A DNA stretch of 12,611 nt, from assembly GCA_021203425.1 (NCBI GenBank), contig JAJQBF010000221.1:1-12611 (forward strand), read 5' to 3'. Below are positions 1 through 6,371 of this stretch, piece after piece (the first letter of the stretch is position 1; each line of letters starts with the position of its first letter). Source of the DNA: Clostridiales bacterium. Its GTDB lineage: Bacteria > Bacillota > Clostridia > Lachnospirales > CAG-274. The notes under the pieces are model-generated. The model was not told the DNA's origin. It saw only the letters and a list, made by a program, of their open reading frames with translations, and did no database searches. The position numbers and the translations under genes were made by a program.

Positions 1-96
1 GTATTATATTAATGCATATCGTTTAAGGAAGATGAATATTTATGCGGCTTAAATTTTGCACATATATTCGTGTTGATTTTAAGAGGGGATTGTTTT

Positions 97-699
97 ATGG
101 AGAAGTTAACAAATAAGCAGCAGCGTATTTATGATTATATAAAAAAGTACATAGAAGAGTATAATATTCCGCCTACAATAAGAGAAATTTGTGATTCGGT
201 GGGGCTTACTTCTTCTTCAACAGTTCACACCCATTTGGCAAATCTTGAGAAGAAAGGTTATATTATAAGGAAAAAGTCTAAAAACCGACATATTGAAATA
301 ACAGAAAAGGGGTTTTATGAAAGTAAAAATAAAAAACTGCCTGTTTTAAAGGATATTAATTACGGGAAGAATTTATTCAGCGAGGAAAACATATCCGGCT
401 ATTTTCTTGTCCCCGGGGGATATTTAAAAGGGGAGGACAATTTTATATTTAAAGTAAGAGACAGCAGTATGTCGGGGCTTGGAATCTGTGAAAATGACTT
501 TGTTATTGCGAAACGGCAAAACCTTGCAGATGACGGGGATATTGTGGCGGCTGTTGCAGACAGCTGTATTATATGCAGGAAGTTTTTCAAGGAAGAAGGG
601 AAATATGTTCTTATGCCCGAAAATGAAAAATATATGCCGCTGAGGCTCAATGATGTTCTTATACTGGGAAAAGTAACAGCGGTTTTCAGAAATTTTTAA
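97..699 (+). CDS. lexA: LexA-family transcriptional repressor, possibly cleavage-defective
   Basis: This is a 200-residue LexA/S24-fold repressor of normal family length. The N-terminal winged helix-turn-helix (about residues 1-72) has the typical LexA stretch PPTIREICDSVGL followed by SSSTVHTHLANLEKKGYI. The C-terminal peptidase-fold domain (about 82-200) keeps NISGYF, the catalytic serine Ser124 (in VRDSSM), GDIV and LMPEN. Two key positions differ. Counting from Ser124 without gaps, the catalytic lysine position (+37) is Arg161, with Lys162 next to it. The scissile Ala-Gly position (-35) is Tyr89-Gly90. In E. coli LexA these are Ala84, Ser119 and Lys156, with the same spacing. Family knowledge says LexA represses SOS genes and self-cleaves on RecA filaments; here self-cleavage is doubtful (inference). 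The ATG at 97 is chosen because AGAGGGG lies 8 bases upstream; an in-frame GTG at 70 has no ribosome binding site. No GAAC-N4-GTTC SOS box is visible in the 96 upstream bases. It could also be a LexA paralogue. Confidence 0.88.
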   Translation: MEKLTNKQQRIYDYIKKYIEEYNIPPTIREICDSVGLTSSSTVHTHLANLEKKGYIIRKKSKNRHIEITEKGFYESKNKKLPVLKDINYGKNLFSEENISGYFLVPGGYLKGEDNFIFKVRDSSMSGLGICENDFVIAKRQNLADDGDIVAAVADSCIICRKFFKEEGKYVLMPENEKYMPLRLNDVLILGKVTAVFRNF

Positions 700-709
700 T
701 ATGAAATAT

Positions 710-747
710 AAAAGCGGCGGAAGGTATTAAACCCTCTGCCGCTTTTT
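710..747. terminator. Bidirectional terminator between lexA and guaB
   Basis: The arms at 710-724 and 732-747 form a stem based on AAAAGCGGC and GCCGCTTTTT, extended with one G-U pair and one A/C mismatch around a 7-base loop. An A-run on one side and a T-run on the other let it act on both strands, which suits the convergent lexA and guaB genes. Confidence 0.85.
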
Positions 748-799
748 GACTGTAAAAGCATTGCCGACAGATAAACAGATGAGCAAATATGGTTTGCTG

Positions 800-2311
800 T
801 CAGTGATTATCTATTGAAATATTTTTATCCTTAAGAACAACATCGTGTGCGCCGCCCTCTACAATACTTGTGGAGGAAACAAGAGTAAGTCTTGCTTTTT
901 GCTGTAATTCCGGAATTGTAAGCGCACCGCAGTTGCACATTGTATGTTTAATCTTCGCAAGTGTTGTGGAAACATTGTCATGAAGGAGACCGGCATAGGG
1001 AACGTAGGAGTCTACACCTTCTTCGAAGGCAAGCTTGTTTGCGCCGCCCATATCATATCTCTGCCAGTTTCTTGCTCTTGATGAGCCTTCACCCCAATAT
1101 TCTTTCATATAATTGCCGTTTACTATAACCTTGTTTGTGGGTGATTCTTCAAAACGTGAGAAATATCTTCCCAACATACAGAAATCTACGCCCATAGCAA
1201 GAGCCAGTGTCAGGTGATAGTCATGAACAATACCGCCGTCGGAACAAATAGGAATATAAACCCCTGTTTCCTTAAAATATTCGTCTCTTGCTTTGGCAAC
1301 CTCAATAACCGCCGTAGCCTGACCTCTGCCTATACCCTTTGCTTCTCTTGTTATACAGATTGAGCCGCCGCCGATACCGATTTTTATAAAATCCGCCCCT
1401 GCCTCGGCAAGAAAACGGAAACCGTCTTTGTCAACAACATTTCCGGCGCCTACTTTTACGCTGTCGCCGTACTTTTCTCTTATATATTCAAGAGTGATTT
1501 TCTGCCAATCCGAATAGCCTTCGGAAGAATCTATACAGAGAACATCTGCCCCTGCCTCAACAAGAGCGGGAACTCTTTCTTCATAGTCTCTTGTGTTTAT
1601 GCCGGCGCCTATTATATAGCGCTTAGATGAGTCTAAAAGCTCTAAGGGGTTTTCCTTATGAGAGGAATAGTCCTTTCTGAAAACAAAGGCTACAAGTCTG
1701 CCTTCTTTATCTATAATGGGAAGAGAGTTAAGCTTGTTGTCCCAGATTATGTCATTTGCCTCTTTAAGGTTTGTGCCTTCGGGAGCGGAAATAATCTTTT
1801 CTATAGGTGTCATAAATTCGGAAATCTTTGTCTTGGGGTCCATTCGGCTTACTCTGTAGTCTCTGCTTGAAACAATACCCACAAGCTTACCCTGCGCTGT
1901 TCCGTCTTCAGTTATGGCAACTGTACTGTGACCGTTTTCAGCCTTAAGGTTAACAACGTCCTGCATAGTGTGGTTTGGAGTAAGGTTTGAATCACTGGGA
2001 ACGAAACCTGCCTTATAGCTTTTTACCTTCTTTACCATCGCCGCCTGATCCTGAACGCTTTGTGAGCCGTAAATAAAGGAAATTCCGCCTTCCTTTGCTA
2101 AAGCAATAGCCATATTGTCATCGGAAACAGACTGCATAATTGCGGAAACCAAAGGAATATTCATTGTAAGGGAGGGTTGTTCGCCTTTCTTATATTTAAC
2201 TACAGGTGTTTTTAAGGATACCGCCGCAGGAACACATTCCTTAGGTGTATGACCGGGTACAAGTAAATATTCACTGAATGTATGTGATGGTTCTTCAAAG
2301 TAATAAGCCAT
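800..2311 (-). CDS. guaB: IMP dehydrogenase (Tritrichomonas-like type)
   Basis: The product oxidises IMP to XMP with NAD+, the committed step of GTP synthesis in the cytosol. It has 503 residues: a TIM barrel interrupted by a two-CBS Bateman module at about 114-225. The catalytic loop GGGSICITRE places the nucleophile at Cys319. Asp261 (in CIDSSEG), Asp358 (in SDGG) and the flap pair Arg418-Tyr419 (in ARNWQRYD), followed by Glu431, are all present. The C-terminus carries MCNCGALTIPELQ and VEGGAHDV. From memory, total length and these residue numbers match the Tritrichomonas foetus enzyme rather than the roughly 485-residue Bacillus type. The ATG is preceded by AGAAGGAGG with a 6-base gap. A sigma-A promoter lies directly upstream, and the gene ends at the terminator shared with lexA. 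It is probably monocistronic. Confidence 0.97.
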   Translation of the reverse strand: MAYYFEEPSHTFSEYLLVPGHTPKECVPAAVSLKTPVVKYKKGEQPSLTMNIPLVSAIMQSVSDDNMAIALAKEGGISFIYGSQSVQDQAAMVKKVKSYKAGFVPSDSNLTPNHTMQDVVNLKAENGHSTVAITEDGTAQGKLVGIVSSRDYRVSRMDPKTKISEFMTPIEKIISAPEGTNLKEANDIIWDNKLNSLPIIDKEGRLVAFVFRKDYSSHKENPLELLDSSKRYIIGAGINTRDYEERVPALVEAGADVLCIDSSEGYSDWQKITLEYIREKYGDSVKVGAGNVVDKDGFRFLAEAGADFIKIGIGGGSICITREAKGIGRGQATAVIEVAKARDEYFKETGVYIPICSDGGIVHDYHLTLALAMGVDFCMLGRYFSRFEESPTNKVIVNGNYMKEYWGEGSSRARNWQRYDMGGANKLAFEEGVDSYVPYAGLLHDNVSTTLAKIKHTMCNCGALTIPELQQKARLTLVSSTSIVEGGAHDVVLKDKNISIDNH

Positions 2312-2317
2312 TTTTAT

Positions 2318-2326
2318 CCTCCTTCT
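2318..2326 (-). promoter_or_regulatory. guaB ribosome binding site
   Basis: On the minus strand this reads AGAAGGAGG, 6 bases before the guaB ATG. It is close to the full anti-Shine-Dalgarno complement and fixes the start. Confidence 0.9.
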
Positions 2327-2359
2327 GATTTTTCATATGTTTTTTTGTGATTAACTCTT

Positions 2360-2388
2360 ATTCTACCAAAAATCCCCCTATACGTCAA
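2360..2388 (-). promoter_or_regulatory. Sigma-A promoter of guaB
   Basis: Minus strand: TTGACG (2383-2388), a 17-base spacer, and TAGAAT (2360-2365). The -10 lies about 48 bases before the guaB ATG, leaving a short A/T-rich leader with no obvious riboswitch. Confidence 0.85.
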
Positions 2389-2392
2389 GCCA

Positions 2393-2407
2393 AATTTTCG
2401 AAAAATG
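2393..2407. promoter_or_regulatory. Possible CodY-like box upstream of guaB
   Basis: AATTTTCGAAAAATG matches the CodY consensus AATTTTCWGAAAATT at 12 of 15 positions and contains the palindrome TTTTCGAAAA. It ends 4 bases upstream of the guaB -35. CodY senses GTP and controls guaB in Bacillus. In an A/T-rich genome this could be chance or an UP element. Confidence 0.3.
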
Positions 2408-2512
2408 ACACATTGTTTTTTAATATTTTCTTGTAATTTTTTTGTGAGCCTGTGTTACGCTTTGTTTTAGAACTCGTTTGGTTTTCATTTTGGGTTCTTG
2501 GTGATATTGTCT

Positions 2513-2629
2513 ATGATAGAGATTATTTACGATGTTTATGCCCTTGCTGTACTTATTGCTGCAGCTATACGCATAGTCATAATAATCAAAAACATAAAAA
2601 AAGATAACCGTCGGGCGCCCAAACCATGA
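2513..2629 (+). CDS. 38-residue hydrophobic peptide, candidate type I toxin
   Basis: This small gene has 38 codons and a TGA stop at 2627-2629. The peptide starts MIEIIYDVYALAV. Residues about 4-25 form one hydrophobic segment, interrupted by Asp7 and Arg20. The tail is short and basic, KNIKKDNRRAPKP. GGTGAT, matching the 3' part of the Shine-Dalgarno consensus, sits 7 bases before the ATG. A bidirectional hairpin (2604-2636) overlaps the stop, and a strong promoter at 2760-2788 points back towards the gene. A single membrane segment with a basic tail and converging antisense transcription is the pattern of Firmicutes type I toxins such as TxpA and BsrG, but I see no specific sequence similarity to those. 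No convincing sigma-A promoter was found in 2408-2500. It could instead be an unrelated membrane peptide or a non-coding stretch. Confidence 0.45.
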   Translation: MIEIIYDVYALAVLIAAAIRIVIIIKNIKKDNRRAPKP

Positions 2630-2640
2630 CGGTTATTTTT
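2596..2640. terminator. Bidirectional terminator overlapping the small peptide gene's stop codon
   Basis: A perfect 9-bp stem, ATAACCGTC (2604-2612) with GACGGTTAT (2628-2636), encloses a 15-base loop containing GGGCGCCC. Five Ts follow on the plus strand. Seven As precede the stem at 2596-2602, giving a U-tract on the minus strand. It would end the peptide mRNA from one side and an antisense RNA from the other. Confidence 0.8.
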
Positions 2641-2661
2641 ATAATTAACTATATTGATTGG

Positions 2662-2701
2662 TGAGGGGTAACTGCCTTAAGTTGCTCCCCTCAGAATTTT
2701 T
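2662..2701 (+). terminator. Hairpin with T-tract downstream of the small peptide gene
   Basis: TGAGGGG (2662-2668) pairs with CCCCTCA (2687-2693), with an inner AAC/GTT pairing. TTTTT follows at 2697-2701. It could be a back-up terminator for the peptide mRNA, extending its overlap with the antisense RNA, or a structural element of that RNA. Confidence 0.45.
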
Positions 2702-2710
2702 GCTCAACGC

Positions 2711-2743
2711 AAAAACGGCTTCGCCGCCCGATATCTTTCGGGC
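2711..2743 (-). terminator. Tandem hairpins, probable aroK terminator
   Basis: On the minus strand, GCCCGA-AAGATA-TCGGGC (2726-2743) is followed at once by CGGC-GAA-GCCG (2716-2726) and TTTTT (2711-2715). It lies about 65 bases after the aroK stop. The distal stem is only 4 bp, so read-through into the antisense transcript is possible. Confidence 0.5.
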
Positions 2744-2759
2744 TACTTTTTATATTTTT

Positions 2760-2788
2760 GTAATATCACAATAATCTGCCGCTGTCAA
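2760..2788 (-). promoter_or_regulatory. Strong minus-strand promoter opposing the small peptide gene
   Basis: Minus strand: consensus TTGACA (2783-2788), a 17-base spacer, and TATTAC (2760-2765) with the extended -10 motif TG (TGATATTAC). It lies after the aroK stop and about 450 bases from the guaB start, so it is not needed for either gene. This suggests a separate short RNA. Confidence 0.7.
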
Positions 2789-2807
2789 GCAAAATTCAGG
2801 CTCGTTT

Positions 2808-3329
2808 TTACTGCTGAAGTTCCTCATCGGGGGAAAGCCGTTTTTCTATTTCCCAGACTATTTTTCTTATTGCTTTCCTGTTGCAGTTTACCGTTACCTC
2901 CGCATATTTCTTGTAAAGAGGAAGTCTTTCGTTGTAAAGCTCCAAAAGGGTTTGCCCCTTTTTTATGGCGACACCTCTTTCGTTTAAGTCACCCAAACGA
3001 GTTTTAAGGGTATTATAGCTGAGGTGAAGAAAAACGATTTTGCCTGTTTCTTTGAAATGCTCCATTGCTTCGCTGCCGTAAACGGCGCTTCCACCTGTGG
3101 CAATAACCACTCTTTCACAGTTTATGCCGCAGTTTACTCTGTTTTCGATTTCTCTGAAACCATCTAACCCTTTTTCCTCTATTATTTCGTGAAGAAGTTT
3201 CTCTTCACTTTTTTGAATCAAAAGATCTCCGTCTATGAAATCATAGCCAAGCCTTTTTGCCAAAACCACACCTATTGTGCTTTTTCCCGCCCCTGGCATA
3301 CCTATAAGTATAATATTATTATTTTCCAT
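2808..3329 (-). CDS. aroK: Shikimate kinase family protein
   Basis: This 173-residue P-loop kinase has the size and fold of shikimate kinase, which phosphorylates shikimate at O3 in the chorismate pathway. The Walker A loop is GMPGAGKST (10-18). The Mg/substrate aspartates are Asp33 and Asp35 (FIDGD). The shikimate-binding arginine is probably Arg59 (GFREIE), and Arg135 lies in ERLPLY. Two spots differ from textbook AroK. The shikimate-binding Gly-Gly-Gly is GGS (79-81, IATGGSAVY), and the lid reads NERGVAIKKGQT with no RPLL. I believe many clostridial homologues share this pattern, so function is likely but the substrate is less certain. GAGGGGG lies 7 bases before the ATG and a good sigma-A promoter lies upstream. 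No other aromatic-pathway gene is adjacent. Confidence 0.85.
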   Translation of the reverse strand: MENNNIILIGMPGAGKSTIGVVLAKRLGYDFIDGDLLIQKSEEKLLHEIIEEKGLDGFREIENRVNCGINCERVVIATGGSAVYGSEAMEHFKETGKIVFLHLSYNTLKTRLGDLNERGVAIKKGQTLLELYNERLPLYKKYAEVTVNCNRKAIRKIVWEIEKRLSPDEELQQ

Positions 3330-3354
3330 TCCTCTGCCCCCTCGTTTTTATTTA

Positions 3355-3383
3355 AGTATAGTCTAAAAGAGGTATAAAATCAA
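3355..3383 (-). promoter_or_regulatory. Sigma-A promoter of aroK
   Basis: Minus strand: TTGATT (3378-3383), a 17-base spacer, and TATACT (3355-3360). The -10 ends 25 bases before the aroK ATG, so the untranslated leader is very short. Confidence 0.8.
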
Positions 3384-3392
3384 GAAAAAACT

Positions 3393-3407
3393 AAATTTCA
3401 GAAAAGT
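3393..3407. promoter_or_regulatory. Possible CodY-like box upstream of aroK
   Basis: AAATTTCAGAAAAGT matches the CodY consensus AATTTTCWGAAAATT at 13 of 15 positions. It is 9 bases upstream of the aroK -35 and 48 bases before the divergent -10 at 3459. By-eye match only. Confidence 0.35.
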
Positions 3408-3455
3408 TATTCTCTGTATTTAACGAAAATAATACTTTTTTTATTAACCCCCTTG

Positions 3456-3464
3456 TGGTATAAT
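3456..3464 (+). promoter_or_regulatory. Extended -10 promoter of the PF06541-fbp operon
   Basis: TGGTATAAT is a perfect -10 hexamer with an extended TG. The -35 region is poor (T-rich, about CTTTTT at an 18-base spacing), as is common for extended -10 promoters. The start codon lies 38 bases downstream. Confidence 0.7.
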
Positions 3465-3502
3465 TAATAAAGTAAAGCAAAACTTTTTTTGAAGGTGCGG
3501 AT

Positions 3503-4411
3503 ATGGAAAATTATTATGTTGTGCTTTTATTTTTAATATATTCTTTTCTGGGCTGGGTCTTAGAGGTAAGCTACAGCGCAGTAAAGAAGGGAAAGCTGAT
3601 TAACAGGGGCTTTTTAAACGGGGCGTGGTGTCCTATTTACGGCGCAGGGGCGATTCTGATTTTATATCTGCTTATACCCCTTGAAGATAATATTCCTCTT
3701 TTGTTTACAGCCTCGGTTTTTGTAACCTCCCTGCTGGAATTTTTGACAGGTTTTGTGCTTAAAAAGATTTATAATACAACCTGGTGGGACTACAGCGACA
3801 GAAAATTTAACATAAAGGGTTATGTCTGCCTTGAATGCAGTATTTTCTGGGGAATTATAAGTGTTTTTCTGGTTAAGGTTTTAAACCCCCTTATAGAGGC
3901 GCCCATAAAGCTTTTGCCCATATGGCTTGGGCTGACGGCAACAGCTGCTTTATCTGTATTATTTATAACCGACTGTATTGTAACTGTTTTGACAATGAAT
4001 AATCTCTGTTCACAGCTTGAAAGCCTTGAAAAAATAGCGGCGGAAATGCGCCAAATTTCCGATGAATTAAGCGTAACCGTTTACGAAGGAGCCTCAGAAC
4101 TTAAGGAATTTAAGGAAACAAACGACCTTCGCTTAAGGGAACTTAAGGAAACAAACAAAACAAGATTTAAAGAACAGTTAGGTGAGTTTAAAGAGAAAGT
4201 TGAAGCAAACGAAAGGTATATGCAAAGAAGACGTGAAACAAACGAAGTGCGTATGAATGAATTAAAAGAAAAATACAGACTTCTTTTCAGCGAAATAAAA
4301 CACCGCAGAAAGCGCCTTTTAGCGGCTTTCCCCAACATAAAAAACGAAAAATATCAATCTCAGCTTGACAAGCTTACAAAACATTTAAGACGAGGTGACG
4401 AAAATGTATGA
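3503..4411 (+). CDS. PF06541-type integral membrane protein with charged coiled-coil tail
   Basis: This 302-residue protein matches the family annotated as putative ABC transporter permease (PF06541), recognised by YSFLGWVLEVSYSAV, NRGFLNGAWCPIYGAGA and the WWDYSDRKFNIKGYVCL motif. About five membrane helices lie near residues 4-24, 42-60, 65-86, 107-126 and 140-164. The rest (about 170-300) is very charged and helical. It contains repeated KETN/RETN units (204-207, 215-218, 244-247); the first two are coded by an identical 14-base repeat 33 bases apart (4110-4123 and 4143-4156). The molecular function of the family is not established, and no ATPase partner gene is nearby. GAAGGTG lies 5 bases before the ATG. 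Its last 8 bases overlap the start of fbp, implying translational coupling. What it has to do with gluconeogenesis is unknown. Confidence 0.8.
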   Translation: MENYYVVLLFLIYSFLGWVLEVSYSAVKKGKLINRGFLNGAWCPIYGAGAILILYLLIPLEDNIPLLFTASVFVTSLLEFLTGFVLKKIYNTTWWDYSDRKFNIKGYVCLECSIFWGIISVFLVKVLNPLIEAPIKLLPIWLGLTATAALSVLFITDCIVTVLTMNNLCSQLESLEKIAAEMRQISDELSVTVYEGASELKEFKETNDLRLRELKETNKTRFKEQLGEFKEKVEANERYMQRRRETNEVRMNELKEKYRLLFSEIKHRRKRLLAAFPNIKNEKYQSQLDKLTKHLRRGDENV

Positions 4412-6323
4412 TACAAGCGAAATTGAAACATATAATGCATACAACAACAGATATTTAAAACTTCTTGCGGAAAAATATCCTACTATTCAAGATGTCTGTA
4501 CGGAAATAATTAACTGTGAGGCTCTTTTAAATCTGCCTAAGGGAACTGAACACTTTATGTCAGACCTTCACGGCGAATATGAAGCCTTCTTTCATATTTT
4601 AAATAACTGCTCAGGCGTTATAAAGGAAAAGGTTGAGCTTCTTTTTTCCGAAACATTAAGCAGTGAGGAAATTTCCGATCTTTGTACGCTGATTTACTAC
4701 CCCTCCGACAAAATCAATCTTATCAAAAAAATGGGAAAGGCAACCCCTGACTGGTATGTTTTTGTACTCAGACACCTTATTGATTTGGCAAAATATCTTT
4801 CTTCAAAATATATAAGGGCAAAGGTCAGGAGCGCTTTACCCAAGCCTTATGTAAATATTATGGACGAACTTCTCCATGCCCAGCCCGACGAAGACAACAA
4901 CCAGCTCCGCTATCACAACAAGATTATAGAAACTCTTATACGTCTTAACAACGGAGACGATTTTATCGAGGCTCTTGCCTCACTTATAAAAAGGCTTTCC
5001 GTTGACAGACTTCATATTGTCGGTGATATTTTCGACAGAGGAGCAAGACCCGACACAATTATGGATATGCTTATGGATTATCACTCAATCGATATTGAAT
5101 GGGGGAATCATGATATCCTGTGGATGGGTGCGGCGGCAGGCAGCGAGGCCTGCGTTGCCACTGTTGTAAGAAACAGCATATCCTACAATAATATGGACGT
5201 TTTGGAAAAGGGCTACGGCATAAGCCTCCGCCCTCTGACAATTTTTGCCGAACATACATATCCCGAATATTCCAATCTTGTTGAGGCGTCGAAGGTAGCT
5301 ATATCCATAATACTCTTTAAGCTTGAAGGTCATATAATAAAGCGCCACCCCGACTATGGTCTTGACTCAAGAATACTTTTAAGTAAGATAAACCACACAA
5401 ATAAAACCGTAAATATTGACGGAAAGGACTATGAGCTTAACGATATACCTTTGACGACAATTGACCCTAAAAATCCTCTTGAGCTTACGGAAGGGGAACT
5501 TGAGGTTATAAACGGTCTTGTTTCAGCATTTAAGGAAAGCGAGCGTCTTCACAAACACATACGTTTCCTCTACGACAAAGGCAGTATTTATAAGGTTTAC
5601 AACGGAAACCTTCTTTACCACGGCTGTATTCCCTTAGACGATGACAGAAATTTCAACAGAGTAAACTTCGACGGAAAAATCTACTGGGGCAAATATTATA
5701 TAGACTATGCCGATTATACCGCAAGACGGGCCTATGTAAAGGGAGAAAGAAGCGCCCTCGATTTTATGTGGTATCTCTGGACGGGAAACAAATCTCCCCT
5801 TTGCGGAAGAATTATTAAAACCTTCGAAAGAATGATGGTTAAGGACGAATCCACCTGGGAAGAACCTCAGGACAACTATTATACCCACTATAACAGTGAG
5901 GCAACCTGCAGTATGATTTTAAGAGAATTCGGTCTTTTCGAGCCTTCATCTCACATTATAAACGGTCATACCCCCGTAAAGGTAATTAAAGGGGAAAGCC
6001 CTATTAAGGGCGGAGGAAAGCTGATTATAATTGACGGAGGATTCTGCCGGGCATATCAAAAAACAACAGGAATTGCCGGTTATACGCTTATTTTCAACTC
6101 CCACGGAATAAGGCTTATGTCTCACCACCCCTTCAAGAGCCGCCAGTCTGCCATTGTGGAAAACAAAGACATTCTTTCCGTTTCCGAAAGAATAGAAACG
6201 ATAAACCACAGAGTAATGGTAAGCGATATAGATTCGGGCAAAAAAATCCGCCAGACTATAGCAGATTTAACCGAACTTCTTTCAGCCTACCGCTCCGGAA
6301 CAATCGTCCCGAAATTTGTATAA
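4404..6323 (+). CDS. fbp: Class III fructose-1,6-bisphosphatase
   Basis: The product hydrolyses fructose 1,6-bisphosphate to fructose 6-phosphate in gluconeogenesis. It has 639 residues, the usual length for the Firmicutes-type (class III) enzyme. The metal-site motifs of a calcineurin-like phosphoesterase are in order: SDLHGEYEAF (53-62), GDIFDRG (207-213), GNHD (234-237) and NGHTP (520-524), with a long insert between the last two as in the family. The class III enzyme of Bacillus is Mn-dependent and activated by phosphoenolpyruvate (family knowledge). The ATG at 4404 is chosen because GAGGTGA ends 5 bases before it; the in-frame GTG at 4395 lies inside that ribosome binding site. It overlaps the PF06541 gene by 8 bases and is followed by a strong terminator, so the two form an operon. 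Confidence 0.97.
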   Translation: MYDTSEIETYNAYNNRYLKLLAEKYPTIQDVCTEIINCEALLNLPKGTEHFMSDLHGEYEAFFHILNNCSGVIKEKVELLFSETLSSEEISDLCTLIYYPSDKINLIKKMGKATPDWYVFVLRHLIDLAKYLSSKYIRAKVRSALPKPYVNIMDELLHAQPDEDNNQLRYHNKIIETLIRLNNGDDFIEALASLIKRLSVDRLHIVGDIFDRGARPDTIMDMLMDYHSIDIEWGNHDILWMGAAAGSEACVATVVRNSISYNNMDVLEKGYGISLRPLTIFAEHTYPEYSNLVEASKVAISIILFKLEGHIIKRHPDYGLDSRILLSKINHTNKTVNIDGKDYELNDIPLTTIDPKNPLELTEGELEVINGLVSAFKESERLHKHIRFLYDKGSIYKVYNGNLLYHGCIPLDDDRNFNRVNFDGKIYWGKYYIDYADYTARRAYVKGERSALDFMWYLWTGNKSPLCGRIIKTFERMMVKDESTWEEPQDNYYTHYNSEATCSMILREFGLFEPSSHIINGHTPVKVIKGESPIKGGGKLIIIDGGFCRAYQKTTGIAGYTLIFNSHGIRLMSHHPFKSRQSAIVENKDILSVSERIETINHRVMVSDIDSGKKIRQTIADLTELLSAYRSGTIVPKFV

Positions 6324-6332
6324 AAACATAAT

Positions 6333-6371
6333 GCCTGAGCTTGTGTTTTCGGACAGCAGCTCAGGCTTTTT
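6333..6371 (+). terminator. Terminator of the PF06541-fbp operon
   Basis: A perfect 9-bp stem, GCCTGAGCT (6333-6341) with AGCTCAGGC (6358-6366), is followed by TTTTT. It begins 9 bases after the fbp stop. Confidence 0.92.

Larger units (their letters stand above)
2596..2753 (-). ncRNA. Candidate antisense RNA to the small peptide mRNA
   Basis: A minus-strand transcript started by the promoter at 2760-2788 would begin near 2753. If it stops at the shared hairpin it would be about 158 nt long and complementary to the 3' end of the peptide mRNA. It would contain three hairpins: GCCCGA/TCGGGC (2726-2743), CGGC/GCCG (2716-2726) and TGAGGGG/CCCCTCA (2662-2693). The second is followed by five Us and could end the RNA early, at about 45 nt. 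Existence and extent are inferred from promoter and terminator signals only. Confidence 0.4.

Noticed and set aside
782..798. Hairpin AGCAAA-TATGG-TTTGCT at the guaB 3' end as a terminator
   Set aside because: There is no T-tract on either strand. The GC-rich hairpin with A/T flanks at 710-747 is a far better terminator.
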